Source: an uncultured Collinsella sp. | GTDB lineage: Bacteria > Actinomycetota > Coriobacteriia > Coriobacteriales > Coriobacteriaceae | Length of the DNA stretch: 40,448 bases | Direction of reading: 5' to 3' | Assembly: GCA_902461085.1 (NCBI GenBank) | Contig: CABPWH010000012.1 | Location: 1-40,448 of the forward strand | Shown here: piece by piece, positions 25,946 through 32,601 of the stretch | Layout: every line of letters begins with the position of its first letter | Position numbering within the stretch: the first letter of the stretch is position 1 | The notes under the pieces: generated by a model | Database searches by the model: none | Seen by the model: only the letters and a program-made list of their open reading frames with translations | What the model was told of the DNA's origin: nothing | Made by a program: the position numbers and the translations under genes

Positions 25946-25961
25946 TGTTTCACGTGAAACA
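25946..25961. promoter_or_regulatory. parS site 3
   Basis: Perfect TGTTTCACGTGAAACA, exactly 39 bp from site 2 and one base from the rsmG stop codon. The two 23-bp spacers agree at about 12 positions. Confidence 0.97.
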
Positions 25962-25962
25962 T

Positions 25963-26700
25963 CTAGGCAAGCGGATTCTTCTTTGCCACGCCATTTGCAC
26001 GAGGCAATGAAACGGATGCTGAATGACTCTTCTTAAGAACAATGAACTCCCTGTGACCCAAGCCTTCAGGCAAATCAATTGCGTCATTCAGAAGCAAAGT
26101 GAAGCCGCAAATCTTAGCTGCTGACATGCCGGAAGCAAGCTCCTCATCCGAAGGATTGCCCTTGGTGATAACAAATAGCCCTCCATCCTTCAGGTACGGA
26201 GCCGCATACTCAACAAGAATCGGTAGAGGGGCCAGTGCGCGGGCGGTTACAACGGAGAACTGCTTCTTATGGCTTCGAGCATATTCTTCAAGACGATCAT
26301 GAACCGCATGAGCATGTTTCAATCCAAAAGCATGGACAAAGGAATTAACCGCATCAACCTTCTTGCCAACAGAGTCAATATAAGTAGCTTTACGATGCGT
26401 GGTTATGGTTAATGGAATACCAGGGAAGCCCGCACCCGTTCCCATATCAAGCAAAGCTCCCTCAGGAGCCTTATTGATATAGGGGAGCAAAACAAGTGAG
26501 TCGAGGATATGAAGTACGGCAGCATCTTCTACGTTAAGAATACGGGTGAGATTGGTTGTCTTATTTGTTTCTAGAACCAAATCCAAATGCTGGATACATT
26601 TCCTCAGCTCAATATCAGTTACGCTCAAGGAATATTCTTTGCAATAGGAAGTTAGGCGACTCAACATCTCGTCAGCCTGCTGATCGGTAAGTACTAACAA
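25963..26700 (-). CDS. rsmG: 16S rRNA (guanine-527-N7)-methyltransferase
   Basis: RsmG/GidB methylates G527 of 16S rRNA; loss can give low-level streptomycin resistance in many bacteria. The SAM-binding segment LLDMGTGAGFPGIPL is clear, with TNLTRI before it and VTARALAPLP after. I choose TTG at 26700 (245 residues) because AAAGGAG lies 6 bases upstream. The frame extends to a TTG at 26748, but that codon is inside the T-run of the jag terminator. The gene is separated from jag by that terminator and so has its own promoter, not clearly visible. The C-tail NGVAKKNPLA is basic. Confidence 0.93.
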   Translation of the reverse strand: MLVLTDQQADEMLSRLTSYCKEYSLSVTDIELRKCIQHLDLVLETNKTTNLTRILNVEDAAVLHILDSLVLLPYINKAPEGALLDMGTGAGFPGIPLTITTHRKATYIDSVGKKVDAVNSFVHAFGLKHAHAVHDRLEEYARSHKKQFSVVTARALAPLPILVEYAAPYLKDGGLFVITKGNPSDEELASGMSAAKICGFTLLLNDAIDLPEGLGHREFIVLKKSHSASVSLPRANGVAKKNPLA

Positions 26701-26744
26701 CGAAAGCTCCTTTCTGACAAAAATCAGCGTATCGAGAACTTTTG

Positions 26745-26777
26745 ACAAAAAAAGGGGACGTGGAAACCACGTCCCCC
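26745..26777 (-). terminator. Terminator of the rpmH-to-jag operon
   Basis: On the minus strand GGGGACGTGG/CCACGTCCCC has a 3-base loop and seven T after it. It ends just before the rsmG ribosome site. Confidence 0.93.
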
Positions 26778-26796
26778 TAGCATAAGCTCGAGTAGA

Positions 26797-27366
26797 TTAT
26801 CGAGCAACAATCACCACATGGCGATCAGGGTCAGAACCCTCAGAATGAGTATCGACTGCATCGTTGCCACGAAGTGCAATGTGAACCAGTCGGCGCTCGT
26901 AGGCATTCATGGGCGGAAGCGAAACACTCTTATGAGTGCGGATGGCACGCTCGGCAGCAGACTGAGCCATGGAGGCGACCTTATCCTGACGGCGACTCTT
27001 GTATCCCTCGACGTCCACTACAACCGGATACCTAAAGCCAAGCTTGCGGCTCACCAGCAAAGAGAACATAACCTGAAGAGCATCAAGAGTGCGACCATGA
27101 CGGCCAATGAGAACAGCAAGGTCGGGAGCCGTTATATCCAAAATCAGCTCACCCTCGTCGCCCTCATACTCATCGATAGGAGAGTTGGCGGCATCGAAGT
27201 GCGAAAGGATGGAACGCAGGATGGAAATCGCAACATCGGCAATGGTGTCGAGCTCCTCATCGGTCAGCTCTTCACCAGCCTTGTAGCGCTGTGCAATCTC
27301 GGGATAATCGCCCGCGACCTGCGGGGCAACCTCCTCAAGCATATCCTCGATGATCTCTTCAGACAT
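26797..27366 (-). CDS. jag: KH/R3H RNA-binding protein Jag (KhpB)
   Basis: 189-residue RNA-binding protein with a type II KH domain (DLAVLIGRHGRTLDAL, GxxG as GRHG) followed by an R3H domain (AAERAIRTHKSVSLPPMN, then YERRLVHIAL). In Firmicutes KhpB affects cell division and elongation with KhpA. The N-terminal region here is acidic (EEIIEDMLEE) and lacks an evident Jag_N domain. The ATG at 27366 has GGAG 6 bases upstream; the TTG at 27378 is less likely. It sits after yidC in the usual order. Confidence 0.9.
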   Translation of the reverse strand: MSEEIIEDMLEEVAPQVAGDYPEIAQRYKAGEELTDEELDTIADVAISILRSILSHFDAANSPIDEYEGDEGELILDITAPDLAVLIGRHGRTLDALQVMFSLLVSRKLGFRYPVVVDVEGYKSRRQDKVASMAQSAAERAIRTHKSVSLPPMNAYERRLVHIALRGNDAVDTHSEGSDPDRHVVIVAR

Positions 27367-27381
27367 AACGTACTCCAAAAG

Positions 27382-27393
27382 TTAGGTACCTAA
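27382..27393. repeat. 12-bp palindrome TTAGGTACCTAA, copy 2
   Basis: Identical to 23878-23889, in the yidC-jag gap. Read on the minus strand, both copies are followed by C. Confidence 0.6.
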
Positions 27394-27410
27394 ATAAGAT
27401 TGATATCCCA

Positions 27411-28181
27411 CTACTTCTTCTTGTGCGGGCGCGGCTTCTTCTCGCGACGAGTGACCTCAACCTGCAGCGGAGCGTTCTTAAGACGCTCCTCCTCATCGGC
27501 CTTCGCCTTGTCGATGACCTTCTGCGTCACAAAAATCTGCTGGATAACCTGCCAAGCAGACGAGACGTCGTAGTACAGCAGAACACCAACGGGAAGGCTC
27601 CAGCCCATCCAAAGCATCATGACCGTCATGACAACGGCCATCATACGCATGCTCTGAGCCTGCTGGCCGGTCTGGTTGCGCGACATATAGAGCTGCGGAA
27701 TCAGGGTCAGGACGGCAAACAGGATCAGGCAAACCAGCGCAGGCAGTGCAACCATAAAGCCATCGGCAAAGGAAGCGCTCGGCGTGGTGGTCAGGTCGGG
27801 CAGGATGTTGAAGAACGAGAACGTGCCGTCGTTAAAGTACTGCGGCAGGTTGCGCAGCAATGTAAACAGGGCGAACAGGATAGGCATCTGAATCAGCAGC
27901 GGCAGACAGCCAGCCATGGGGTTGAACTTGTTCTCGCTGTAGAACTTCTGCATCTCCTCGGCCTGACGCTGGGGATCGTCGGCATAGCGCTCCTGGATCT
28001 CGAGCATCTTGGGCTGCAGCACCTGCATGCGAGCCGTCGACTTGGTCGACTTGAGCATAAGCGGCGTCAGCAGCAGACGGATGATGACCACCAGAATGAT
28101 GATGGACAGGCCCCAGTCGACCGCAAAGGTCTGGATGAGCTTGAGCAGCTCGAAAAGGATGTTAACGATCCAATCCCACAT
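27411..28181 (-). CDS. yidC: Membrane protein insertase YidC
   Basis: YidC/Oxa1/SpoIIIJ insertase of 256 residues. TM1 holds the conserved Arg in ILVVIIRLLLTPL, the coiled hairpin is RMQVLQPKMLEIQERYADDP, and later helices include ALPALVCLILFAVLTLIPQ and VVMTVMMLWMGWSLP. The C-tail is very basic (RREKKPRPHKKK), suited to ribosome contact. No signal peptide or lipobox is seen, unlike many Firmicute YidC proteins. GGAGG lies 9 bases before the ATG. The gene sits in the conserved rnpA-yidD-yidC-jag order. Confidence 0.95.
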   Translation of the reverse strand: MWDWIVNILFELLKLIQTFAVDWGLSIIILVVIIRLLLTPLMLKSTKSTARMQVLQPKMLEIQERYADDPQRQAEEMQKFYSENKFNPMAGCLPLLIQMPILFALFTLLRNLPQYFNDGTFSFFNILPDLTTTPSASFADGFMVALPALVCLILFAVLTLIPQLYMSRNQTGQQAQSMRMMAVVMTVMMLWMGWSLPVGVLLYYDVSSAWQVIQQIFVTQKVIDKAKADEEERLKNAPLQVEVTRREKKPRPHKKK

Positions 28182-28210
28182 GTAAGTTTTCCTCCGATAG
28201 CGAGTGCCCG

Positions 28211-28435
28211 CTAGGGCACAGGGTCATAACCGCCGACGTGCAGGGGATTGCAGCGAGCGATGCGCCTCACGGCAAGCCAGCAGCCTCTCAAAACACCGTG
28301 CTTCTCAATCGCCTGGATGGCGTATTGCGAGCACGTTGGGTAATAAATGCAGGCGTCAGGCAATAAGGGCGAAATAACCTGTTGATATATGCGAATAGGA
28401 GCGATGGCAACACGTCGCAAAACGTGATTGCTCAT
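28211..28435 (-). CDS. yidD: Membrane insertion efficiency factor YidD
   Basis: 74 residues. The family pattern is clear: IYQQVISPLLPDACIYYPTC, SQYAIQAIEKHG and GCWLAVRRIARCNPLHVGGY, including three conserved Cys. YidD helps the Sec/YidC pathway at the inner face of the membrane. Its ATG overlaps the rnpA stop by 4 bases (ATGA). Confidence 0.94.
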   Translation of the reverse strand: MSNHVLRRVAIAPIRIYQQVISPLLPDACIYYPTCSQYAIQAIEKHGVLRGCWLAVRRIARCNPLHVGGYDPVP

Positions 28436-28770
28436 CGCTCCTCCCCGGCAACGCCGGCGCGCTTCATAAGCGAACGCAACGCCTTGTCCATCTCCTGCGG
28501 CGAGGAAACCCTCGTCTTGGGAGTTGCAAACAAGATGATGTCATAACCCGCAACGGGAAATCCGCAGCTGCGGGCGGCCTCGCGCATCACACGCTTAGAT
28601 CGGTTGCGCACGACGGCACAACCGAGTCGCTTAGCACCAACGAAGGCGACCCTTCCGGAGTCGCCTTCGCCAACCGATTCACATATGGTCATTCGAATCA
28701 GAGGGTGATTGAAACGACGCCCCTGACTGAACACATGCTCGAAATCTTGCCGAGACTTAATAGTCTTCAT
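28432..28770 (-). CDS. rnpA: Ribonuclease P protein component
   Basis: 112-residue basic protein of RNase P, which matures the 5' ends of tRNAs. The core motif is FVGAKRLGCAVVRNRSKRVM, with the RNR segment and the following REAAR helix. It also has the N-terminal SRQDFEHVFSQGRR. It lies 20 bases after rpmH and has no clear Shine-Dalgarno. It overlaps yidD by 4 bases. Confidence 0.94.
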   Translation of the reverse strand: MKTIKSRQDFEHVFSQGRRFNHPLIRMTICESVGEGDSGRVAFVGAKRLGCAVVRNRSKRVMREAARSCGFPVAGYDIILFATPKTRVSSPQEMDKALRSLMKRAGVAGEER

Positions 28771-28790
28771 GCGAGATGTGTGTATCGCTG

Positions 28791-28925
28791 CTAGACAGTG
28801 AGACGCTTGCGGCCCTTGGCGCGACGACGGGCGAGCACGGCACGACCACCCTTAGTGGCCATACGGGCACGGAAGCCATGGGTCTTGGCACGCTTACGCT
28901 TATTAGGCTGATACGTACGCTTCAT
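28791..28925 (-). CDS. rpmH: 50S ribosomal protein L34
   Basis: 44 residues, starting MKRTYQPNKRKRAKTHGFRA and ending in an Arg/Lys-rich tail; the usual L34 sequence. The ATG at 28925 has AGGAGG upstream. The open frame continues 20 codons further up but has no L34 similarity there. It is the first gene of the rpmH-rnpA-yidD-yidC-jag operon and has a near-consensus promoter. Confidence 0.97.
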   Translation of the reverse strand: MKRTYQPNKRKRAKTHGFRARMATKGGRAVLARRRAKGRKRLTV

Positions 28926-28953
28926 CTTAAGTTCCTCCTGCTGCATTTCGAGT

Positions 28954-28971
28954 GTCCGCGGGAGCGCGGAC
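28954..28971 (-). promoter_or_regulatory. Hairpin in the rpmH leader
   Basis: GTCCGCG-CTCC-CGCGGAC on the minus strand is a perfect 7-bp stem in the roughly 65-base leader between the promoter and the L34 ribosome site. It may shape translation or mRNA stability. Confidence 0.45.
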
Positions 28972-28997
28972 GCAGATATAGACACGTGAGCTTGAAG

Positions 28998-29027
28998 ATT
29001 GTAGGGAAATCAATGTTCAAATGTCAA
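28998..29027 (-). promoter_or_regulatory. Promoter of the rpmH operon
   Basis: Minus-strand TTGACA (29022-29027, perfect), 18-bp spacer, TACAAT (28998-29003). It drives L34 and the downstream RNase P/YidC genes. Confidence 0.85.
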
Positions 29028-29100
29028 GAAATCAAAGGTAAAAGGTCGCGCAGTTCACACGGTTCCCCCATAAGCCGAGTTCGATTTAGCGGTGCATGGC

Positions 29101-29207
29101 AACTTTTCACGATATTTCATCGAGTTTTCAACAGGTCATGTTGGCAATGTTGAGAACTTTTCGCCCGTTTTCCAGAGTTTTCAACAGGTTTTGAAAAGTT
29201 GTCGAAA
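29101..29207. promoter_or_regulatory. Upstream DnaA-box cluster of the origin
   Basis: The 12-mer GTTTTCAACAGG occurs at 29124-29135 and 29177-29188, and a variant GTTCTCAACATT on the minus strand at 29146-29157. The E. coli-type box is GTTATCCACAGG, differing at two positions. A 17-mer TTGAAAAGTTGTCGAAA (29191-29207) recurs with one change at 32381-32397. The cluster lies in the 345-bp gap between rpmH and the ATPase gene; the rest of that gap holds the rpmH promoter and leader. Confidence 0.75.
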
Positions 29208-29270
29208 GATGAGAAACATTGCACAGTGAGCTACTATTTGTTCGAAACCTTTTGGAAGATTGCGAGCGGC

Positions 29271-30623
29271 ATGTCTGACGACTTTTACACCATGGTCGAT
29301 TCCGGAGACCCGGCACCCGATAACGAGCACATCACCGGCGTGCGCGAAGAGCGTGCGGAAGGCGAGCAGACGACCACGCAGGCGCCAAAAGCCATGTACG
29401 CCGCGCGCATCGCCGTCTATGACGACATGCTGTCGACACCGCGTGTGATCGTCATTGATCCGCAAGATGTCCGCACGTATTTGGAAGAGACTACCAACAC
29501 CGTCTACCAGTGCATGAAAGAACAAGGTGGCCATATCTCGCTCATGGTCATCCGCGAGATTGTCGAAAACTTTATCCACGCACACTTTACCGAGCCCATC
29601 ATCTCGATTCTGGACGGCGGAGACACCATCCGCTTTGCTGATCAAGGACCCGGCATCGACGACAAGGAACGCGCTTTCGACTTTGGCGTTACCAGCGCAA
29701 ACAGCAAGATGAAGCGCTATATCCGTGGAACCGGAGCAGGGTTTCCCATGGTGCAGGAGTATTTGGAAAACGCCGGCGGTGCCGTATCCATCGAGGACAA
29801 CATGGGTAGCGGTACCGTGGTTACGGTAAGCCTGGACCCTAAACGCGTGCAGGAAATCGAGCGCGCCGGTGGACGAGGTGCTGCCGTGCGGCCCGAGACG
29901 GAGCAGCCCACATATCCCCTGCCGGGAGCTTTTGCGCAGCAGCCCATGGCAACGCAGCAGATGCAGCCCCCCGTGGGGCAGATACAGCAGCCCGGAATGC
30001 TTCCTACACAAGAGCCCCAGGCGACATCGATGTCGATGCCGCCAAACATGCCAGAGGCCATGCCGCTGGCGGATCAGGATGCAGCAGCAATGCAGCAGGC
30101 GGCGGGGGCACCGGGTGGCCAGCAAATGGGCTATCAGCCGTACCAACAGGGATATCCATATCAGCAGATGCCGCCACTGGGGTATGGCCAGCAGTTCCCG
30201 CAGCAGTACCAGCAGGGATATCAGCAGCCGTACCAGCAGATGCCGCAGCAGCAGTACAACCCTTGGGCCCAGCAGATGCCTCCGCAGCCTTACCAACAGT
30301 GGCCTCAAAGTTTTCAACAGCAAATGCCGCCGATGCAGAGTTCTCAACAACCAGCAGCTCAAATGATGTATCCTAATGCAGCAAATCAGTATGCGCAGCC
30401 ACAACCGGACGTGTTCGTAAGCGATCGCGGCAACGCCGCGCTGGGCTATCTAGCGCAAAATCAAGCGTGCGGTGCAACCGATCTGGCGAGGGCGTTTGGA
30501 AACTCGGCCCCCACTTGGTCACGCACGCTCAATGACTTGGCGCAGGCCGGCTTGGTCATCAAGCATGGCCAGAAATACCATCTGACCGAACTCGGCGCCG
30601 CTCGCGTGCGAGCTCAGAGCTAA
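29271..30623 (+). CDS. GHKL ATPase with prion-like linker and winged helix
   Basis: 450 residues from the ATG at 29271. Residues about 45-180 form a GHKL (histidine-kinase-type) ATPase: N box REIVENFIHAHF (E96, N100), G1 box FADQGPGID (D124), G2 box GTGAGFPMVQEYLENAGG (153-170). No phosphoacceptor His domain is present. Residues about 203-390 are Pro/Gln/Tyr/Met-rich with repeats such as YQQGY, QQMPP, QPYQQ. Residues about 397-446 look like a MarR-type winged helix (ALGYLAQNQACGATDLARAF, then LNDLAQAGLVIKHGQKYHLT). It lies 15 bases before dnaA on the same strand, inside the origin. The ribosome site is weak. A TTG at 29199 would start inside the DnaA-box cluster and is rejected. Function unknown. 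Confidence 0.85.
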   Translation: MSDDFYTMVDSGDPAPDNEHITGVREERAEGEQTTTQAPKAMYAARIAVYDDMLSTPRVIVIDPQDVRTYLEETTNTVYQCMKEQGGHISLMVIREIVENFIHAHFTEPIISILDGGDTIRFADQGPGIDDKERAFDFGVTSANSKMKRYIRGTGAGFPMVQEYLENAGGAVSIEDNMGSGTVVTVSLDPKRVQEIERAGGRGAAVRPETEQPTYPLPGAFAQQPMATQQMQPPVGQIQQPGMLPTQEPQATSMSMPPNMPEAMPLADQDAAAMQQAAGAPGGQQMGYQPYQQGYPYQQMPPLGYGQQFPQQYQQGYQQPYQQMPQQQYNPWAQQMPPQPYQQWPQSFQQQMPPMQSSQQPAAQMMYPNAANQYAQPQPDVFVSDRGNAALGYLAQNQACGATDLARAFGNSAPTWSRTLNDLAQAGLVIKHGQKYHLTELGAARVRAQS

Positions 30624-30638
30624 AGAACGGGAGAGACA

Positions 30639-32363
30639 GTGGACGAGGAAGCAAGCATCATCCTGGGGGATGCCATCGCCTTTTGCCAGCGCGACGGCCA
30701 AGATGCACGCCTCATCAACATGCTGGGGCAATCGCGCGCCATAAGCCTGACCGAAGATACGCTCACGATCGAGGCCCCCTCGCGCTTTGCCATCGCGCAG
30801 CTCAAAAAGCATCAGCCGACTATTGAGGCTTATCTGGAAGAAATCGCCTTTGCACCGATTGCTCTCGACATCGTGGCGCCGCAAGGCGCCGCAACGGAAT
30901 CCGCTGCCGCGACGGCGCCCGCCACGGCTCCCGCTGCTTCCCCGACGGTACCAGCCTCCGCAAGCGACGTGCCGACAATCGAGCACCAGCACAGCGATGT
31001 TTCCCGTGAAACCATGGCGCCGTTGCCGACCGCGGTAGCGACGTCAACGAACGCACCCGTCACGCACATGCCCATCGCTCACGACGCAGCGGCGGGCGCG
31101 GATTCGGGCATTGCAATCAAGAACACGCTCTCGGCCGACGATTTTCGTCGCATGATGAACCAGATGAAGGGCGGAGCGCCGACTAAATCCACGCAAGCTG
31201 CGACCCCCGCTTCACCCATGCCAGCACCGACCGTGCCGGCCGAGCAGAATACGGATGGAGCCCCGCTCGCCGCGAACTCAAAATTTACCTTTGAGAACTT
31301 TGTCTACGGCCCCGAGAACAGCCATGCCTATCGCTCGGCACTCAAGTTTGCCGCCCTCGCGGACGAGCGCGGCACATGCACATCCCTGTTCATCTATGGC
31401 AAATCGGGGCTGGGCAAGACCCATCTGCTGCTCGCCATCAAAAACGAGCTCGCCGAGAAGTCGCCCGAGATCAAGGTCAAGTATGCCAACTCCCAGGCAT
31501 ATCTGGACGACCTGATGACCGAGTTCGACCGTCAAAAGAAGAGCAACGCCCCCATCATGCAGGCGTACCACGGCGTGGACGTGCTCATCATCGATGACAT
31601 CCAAAACATCATCGGCAAGCGCGCGAGTGTGGACTACTTTTTCCAGCTCATGGACGAGTTCATCCGCAACAACAAGAAAGTCGTCATCGCGGCAGACCGC
31701 GCCCCCAAGGACCTGAGCATGGACGAGCGTCTGACCAGCCGCTTCAACGCCGGCATGCTCTGCCTGGTCGCAGAGCCCAGCTACGAGATGAAATACAAGA
31801 TCTTGCAGCGCTATTACGAGAACACCATCGTCGCCGCTCCCGAGGCAGGCGACGACTCGCTGCTGGCGGCCTATGGGGGCGACGGCGGGCACCTGACCGA
31901 TGAGCACTTTAAGCACATGGCAGAGGTGTCGGGCACCAACATCCGCGAACTCGAGAGCTTCTGCGAGCGCTGCGCCGGCGAGGCGGGCGACCGCGAACGC
32001 GAGGGCGGGGAGCTCACCTTTGACGATATCGACGCCATCGCCAGCCAGTACTTCGACACATCGGCCAAAAAGATCAACGTGCAAACGGTTCAGTCCGTCA
32101 TCGAAGAGCAGTACGGCGTGACGCACGAGGAGCTCATCGGCCCGCGTCGCAACGCCAATATCGCCAAAGCACGCCATATCGCTATCTACCTGGCCATCGA
32201 GATGTGCGAGATGACGACCACGGCGGTGGGCGCCGAATTTGGCAACCGCAACCACTCGACCGTCAGCACGAGCTACAAAAAGGTCCAGAAGATGATCCAG
32301 GAAGACCGCACCGTCACCGAAGACCTTAAGTCGCTGCGCGATAAAATTACACTGCGCTCGTAG
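30639..32363 (+). CDS. dnaA: Chromosomal replication initiator DnaA
   Basis: 574 residues. Domain I is about 1-83, and a long Ala/Pro/Thr-rich domain II runs about 84-213. The AAA+ domain III starts NSKFTFENFVYGPENSHA, with Walker A GKSGLGKTHLL (from 254) and Walker B VLIIDDIQNI. Domain IV ends with the box-binding signature GNRNHSTV (535-542), where E. coli-type DnaA has GGRDHTTV. The start is GTG with GGGAG about 6 bases upstream. The gene follows the ATPase-winged-helix gene by 15 bases and precedes the 238-bp dnaA-dnaN gap. A parS-like sequence lies inside domain II coding DNA. Confidence 0.96.
   Translation: MDEEASIILGDAIAFCQRDGQDARLINMLGQSRAISLTEDTLTIEAPSRFAIAQLKKHQPTIEAYLEEIAFAPIALDIVAPQGAATESAAATAPATAPAASPTVPASASDVPTIEHQHSDVSRETMAPLPTAVATSTNAPVTHMPIAHDAAAGADSGIAIKNTLSADDFRRMMNQMKGGAPTKSTQAATPASPMPAPTVPAEQNTDGAPLAANSKFTFENFVYGPENSHAYRSALKFAALADERGTCTSLFIYGKSGLGKTHLLLAIKNELAEKSPEIKVKYANSQAYLDDLMTEFDRQKKSNAPIMQAYHGVDVLIIDDIQNIIGKRASVDYFFQLMDEFIRNNKKVVIAADRAPKDLSMDERLTSRFNAGMLCLVAEPSYEMKYKILQRYYENTIVAAPEAGDDSLLAAYGGDGGHLTDEHFKHMAEVSGTNIRELESFCERCAGEAGDREREGGELTFDDIDAIASQYFDTSAKKINVQTVQSVIEEQYGVTHEELIGPRRNANIAKARHIAIYLAIEMCEMTTTAVGAEFGNRNHSTVSTSYKKVQKMIQEDRTVTEDLKSLRDKITLRS
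30998..31013. promoter_or_regulatory. parS-like site inside dnaA
   Basis: TGTTTCCCGTGAAACC matches parS at 14 of 16 positions and encodes DVSRET in the DnaA linker. Confidence 0.45.
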
Positions 32364-32601
32364 GGAAATAGAGACACCTGTTGAAAACTTGTCGAAACCA
32401 CGGGCATAAGGTGTCTAAAACCCAACCCGCGGTGATGAAAAGTTTTGCGCAGGTTTTGAACGTGGAAAACCACCCCTGTTGCACACAGGTTGCTGTCGAT
32501 TCTCTTTTTGGGTCTGACCTGCGTCTTTGGGAGTAATCAACAGTTTCGTCAGTGCTATTACTATTATTAAGATATTTATATCTATAGAAAGGTATTAAAA
32601 G
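32364..32601. promoter_or_regulatory. oriC: oriC core: dnaA-dnaN intergenic region
   Basis: Box-like 12-mers are at 32377-32388 (minus, GTTTTCAACAGG), 32475-32486 (minus, GTGTGCAACAGG) and 32533-32544 (plus, GTAATCAACAGT). Twelve bases after the last box core come five triplets CTA-TTA-CTA-TTA-TTA (32555-32569), i.e. TAA/TAG on the other strand, matching the DnaA-trio pattern. The AT-rich palindrome AGATAT-TT-ATATCT (32570-32583) follows. AGACACC/GGTGTCT (32372-32416) encloses the first box. This layout fits the unwinding region. The dnaN promoter must also lie here but is not clear. Confidence 0.8.

Noticed and set aside
26701..26748. Longer rsmG start at TTG 26748
   Set aside because: The codon is inside the T-run of the jag terminator; TTG 26700 has a strong ribosome site.
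29199..29270. Upstream TTG start for the origin ATPase gene
   Set aside because: It lies within the DnaA-box cluster and lacks a ribosome site; the ATG at 29271 keeps the whole ATPase domain.
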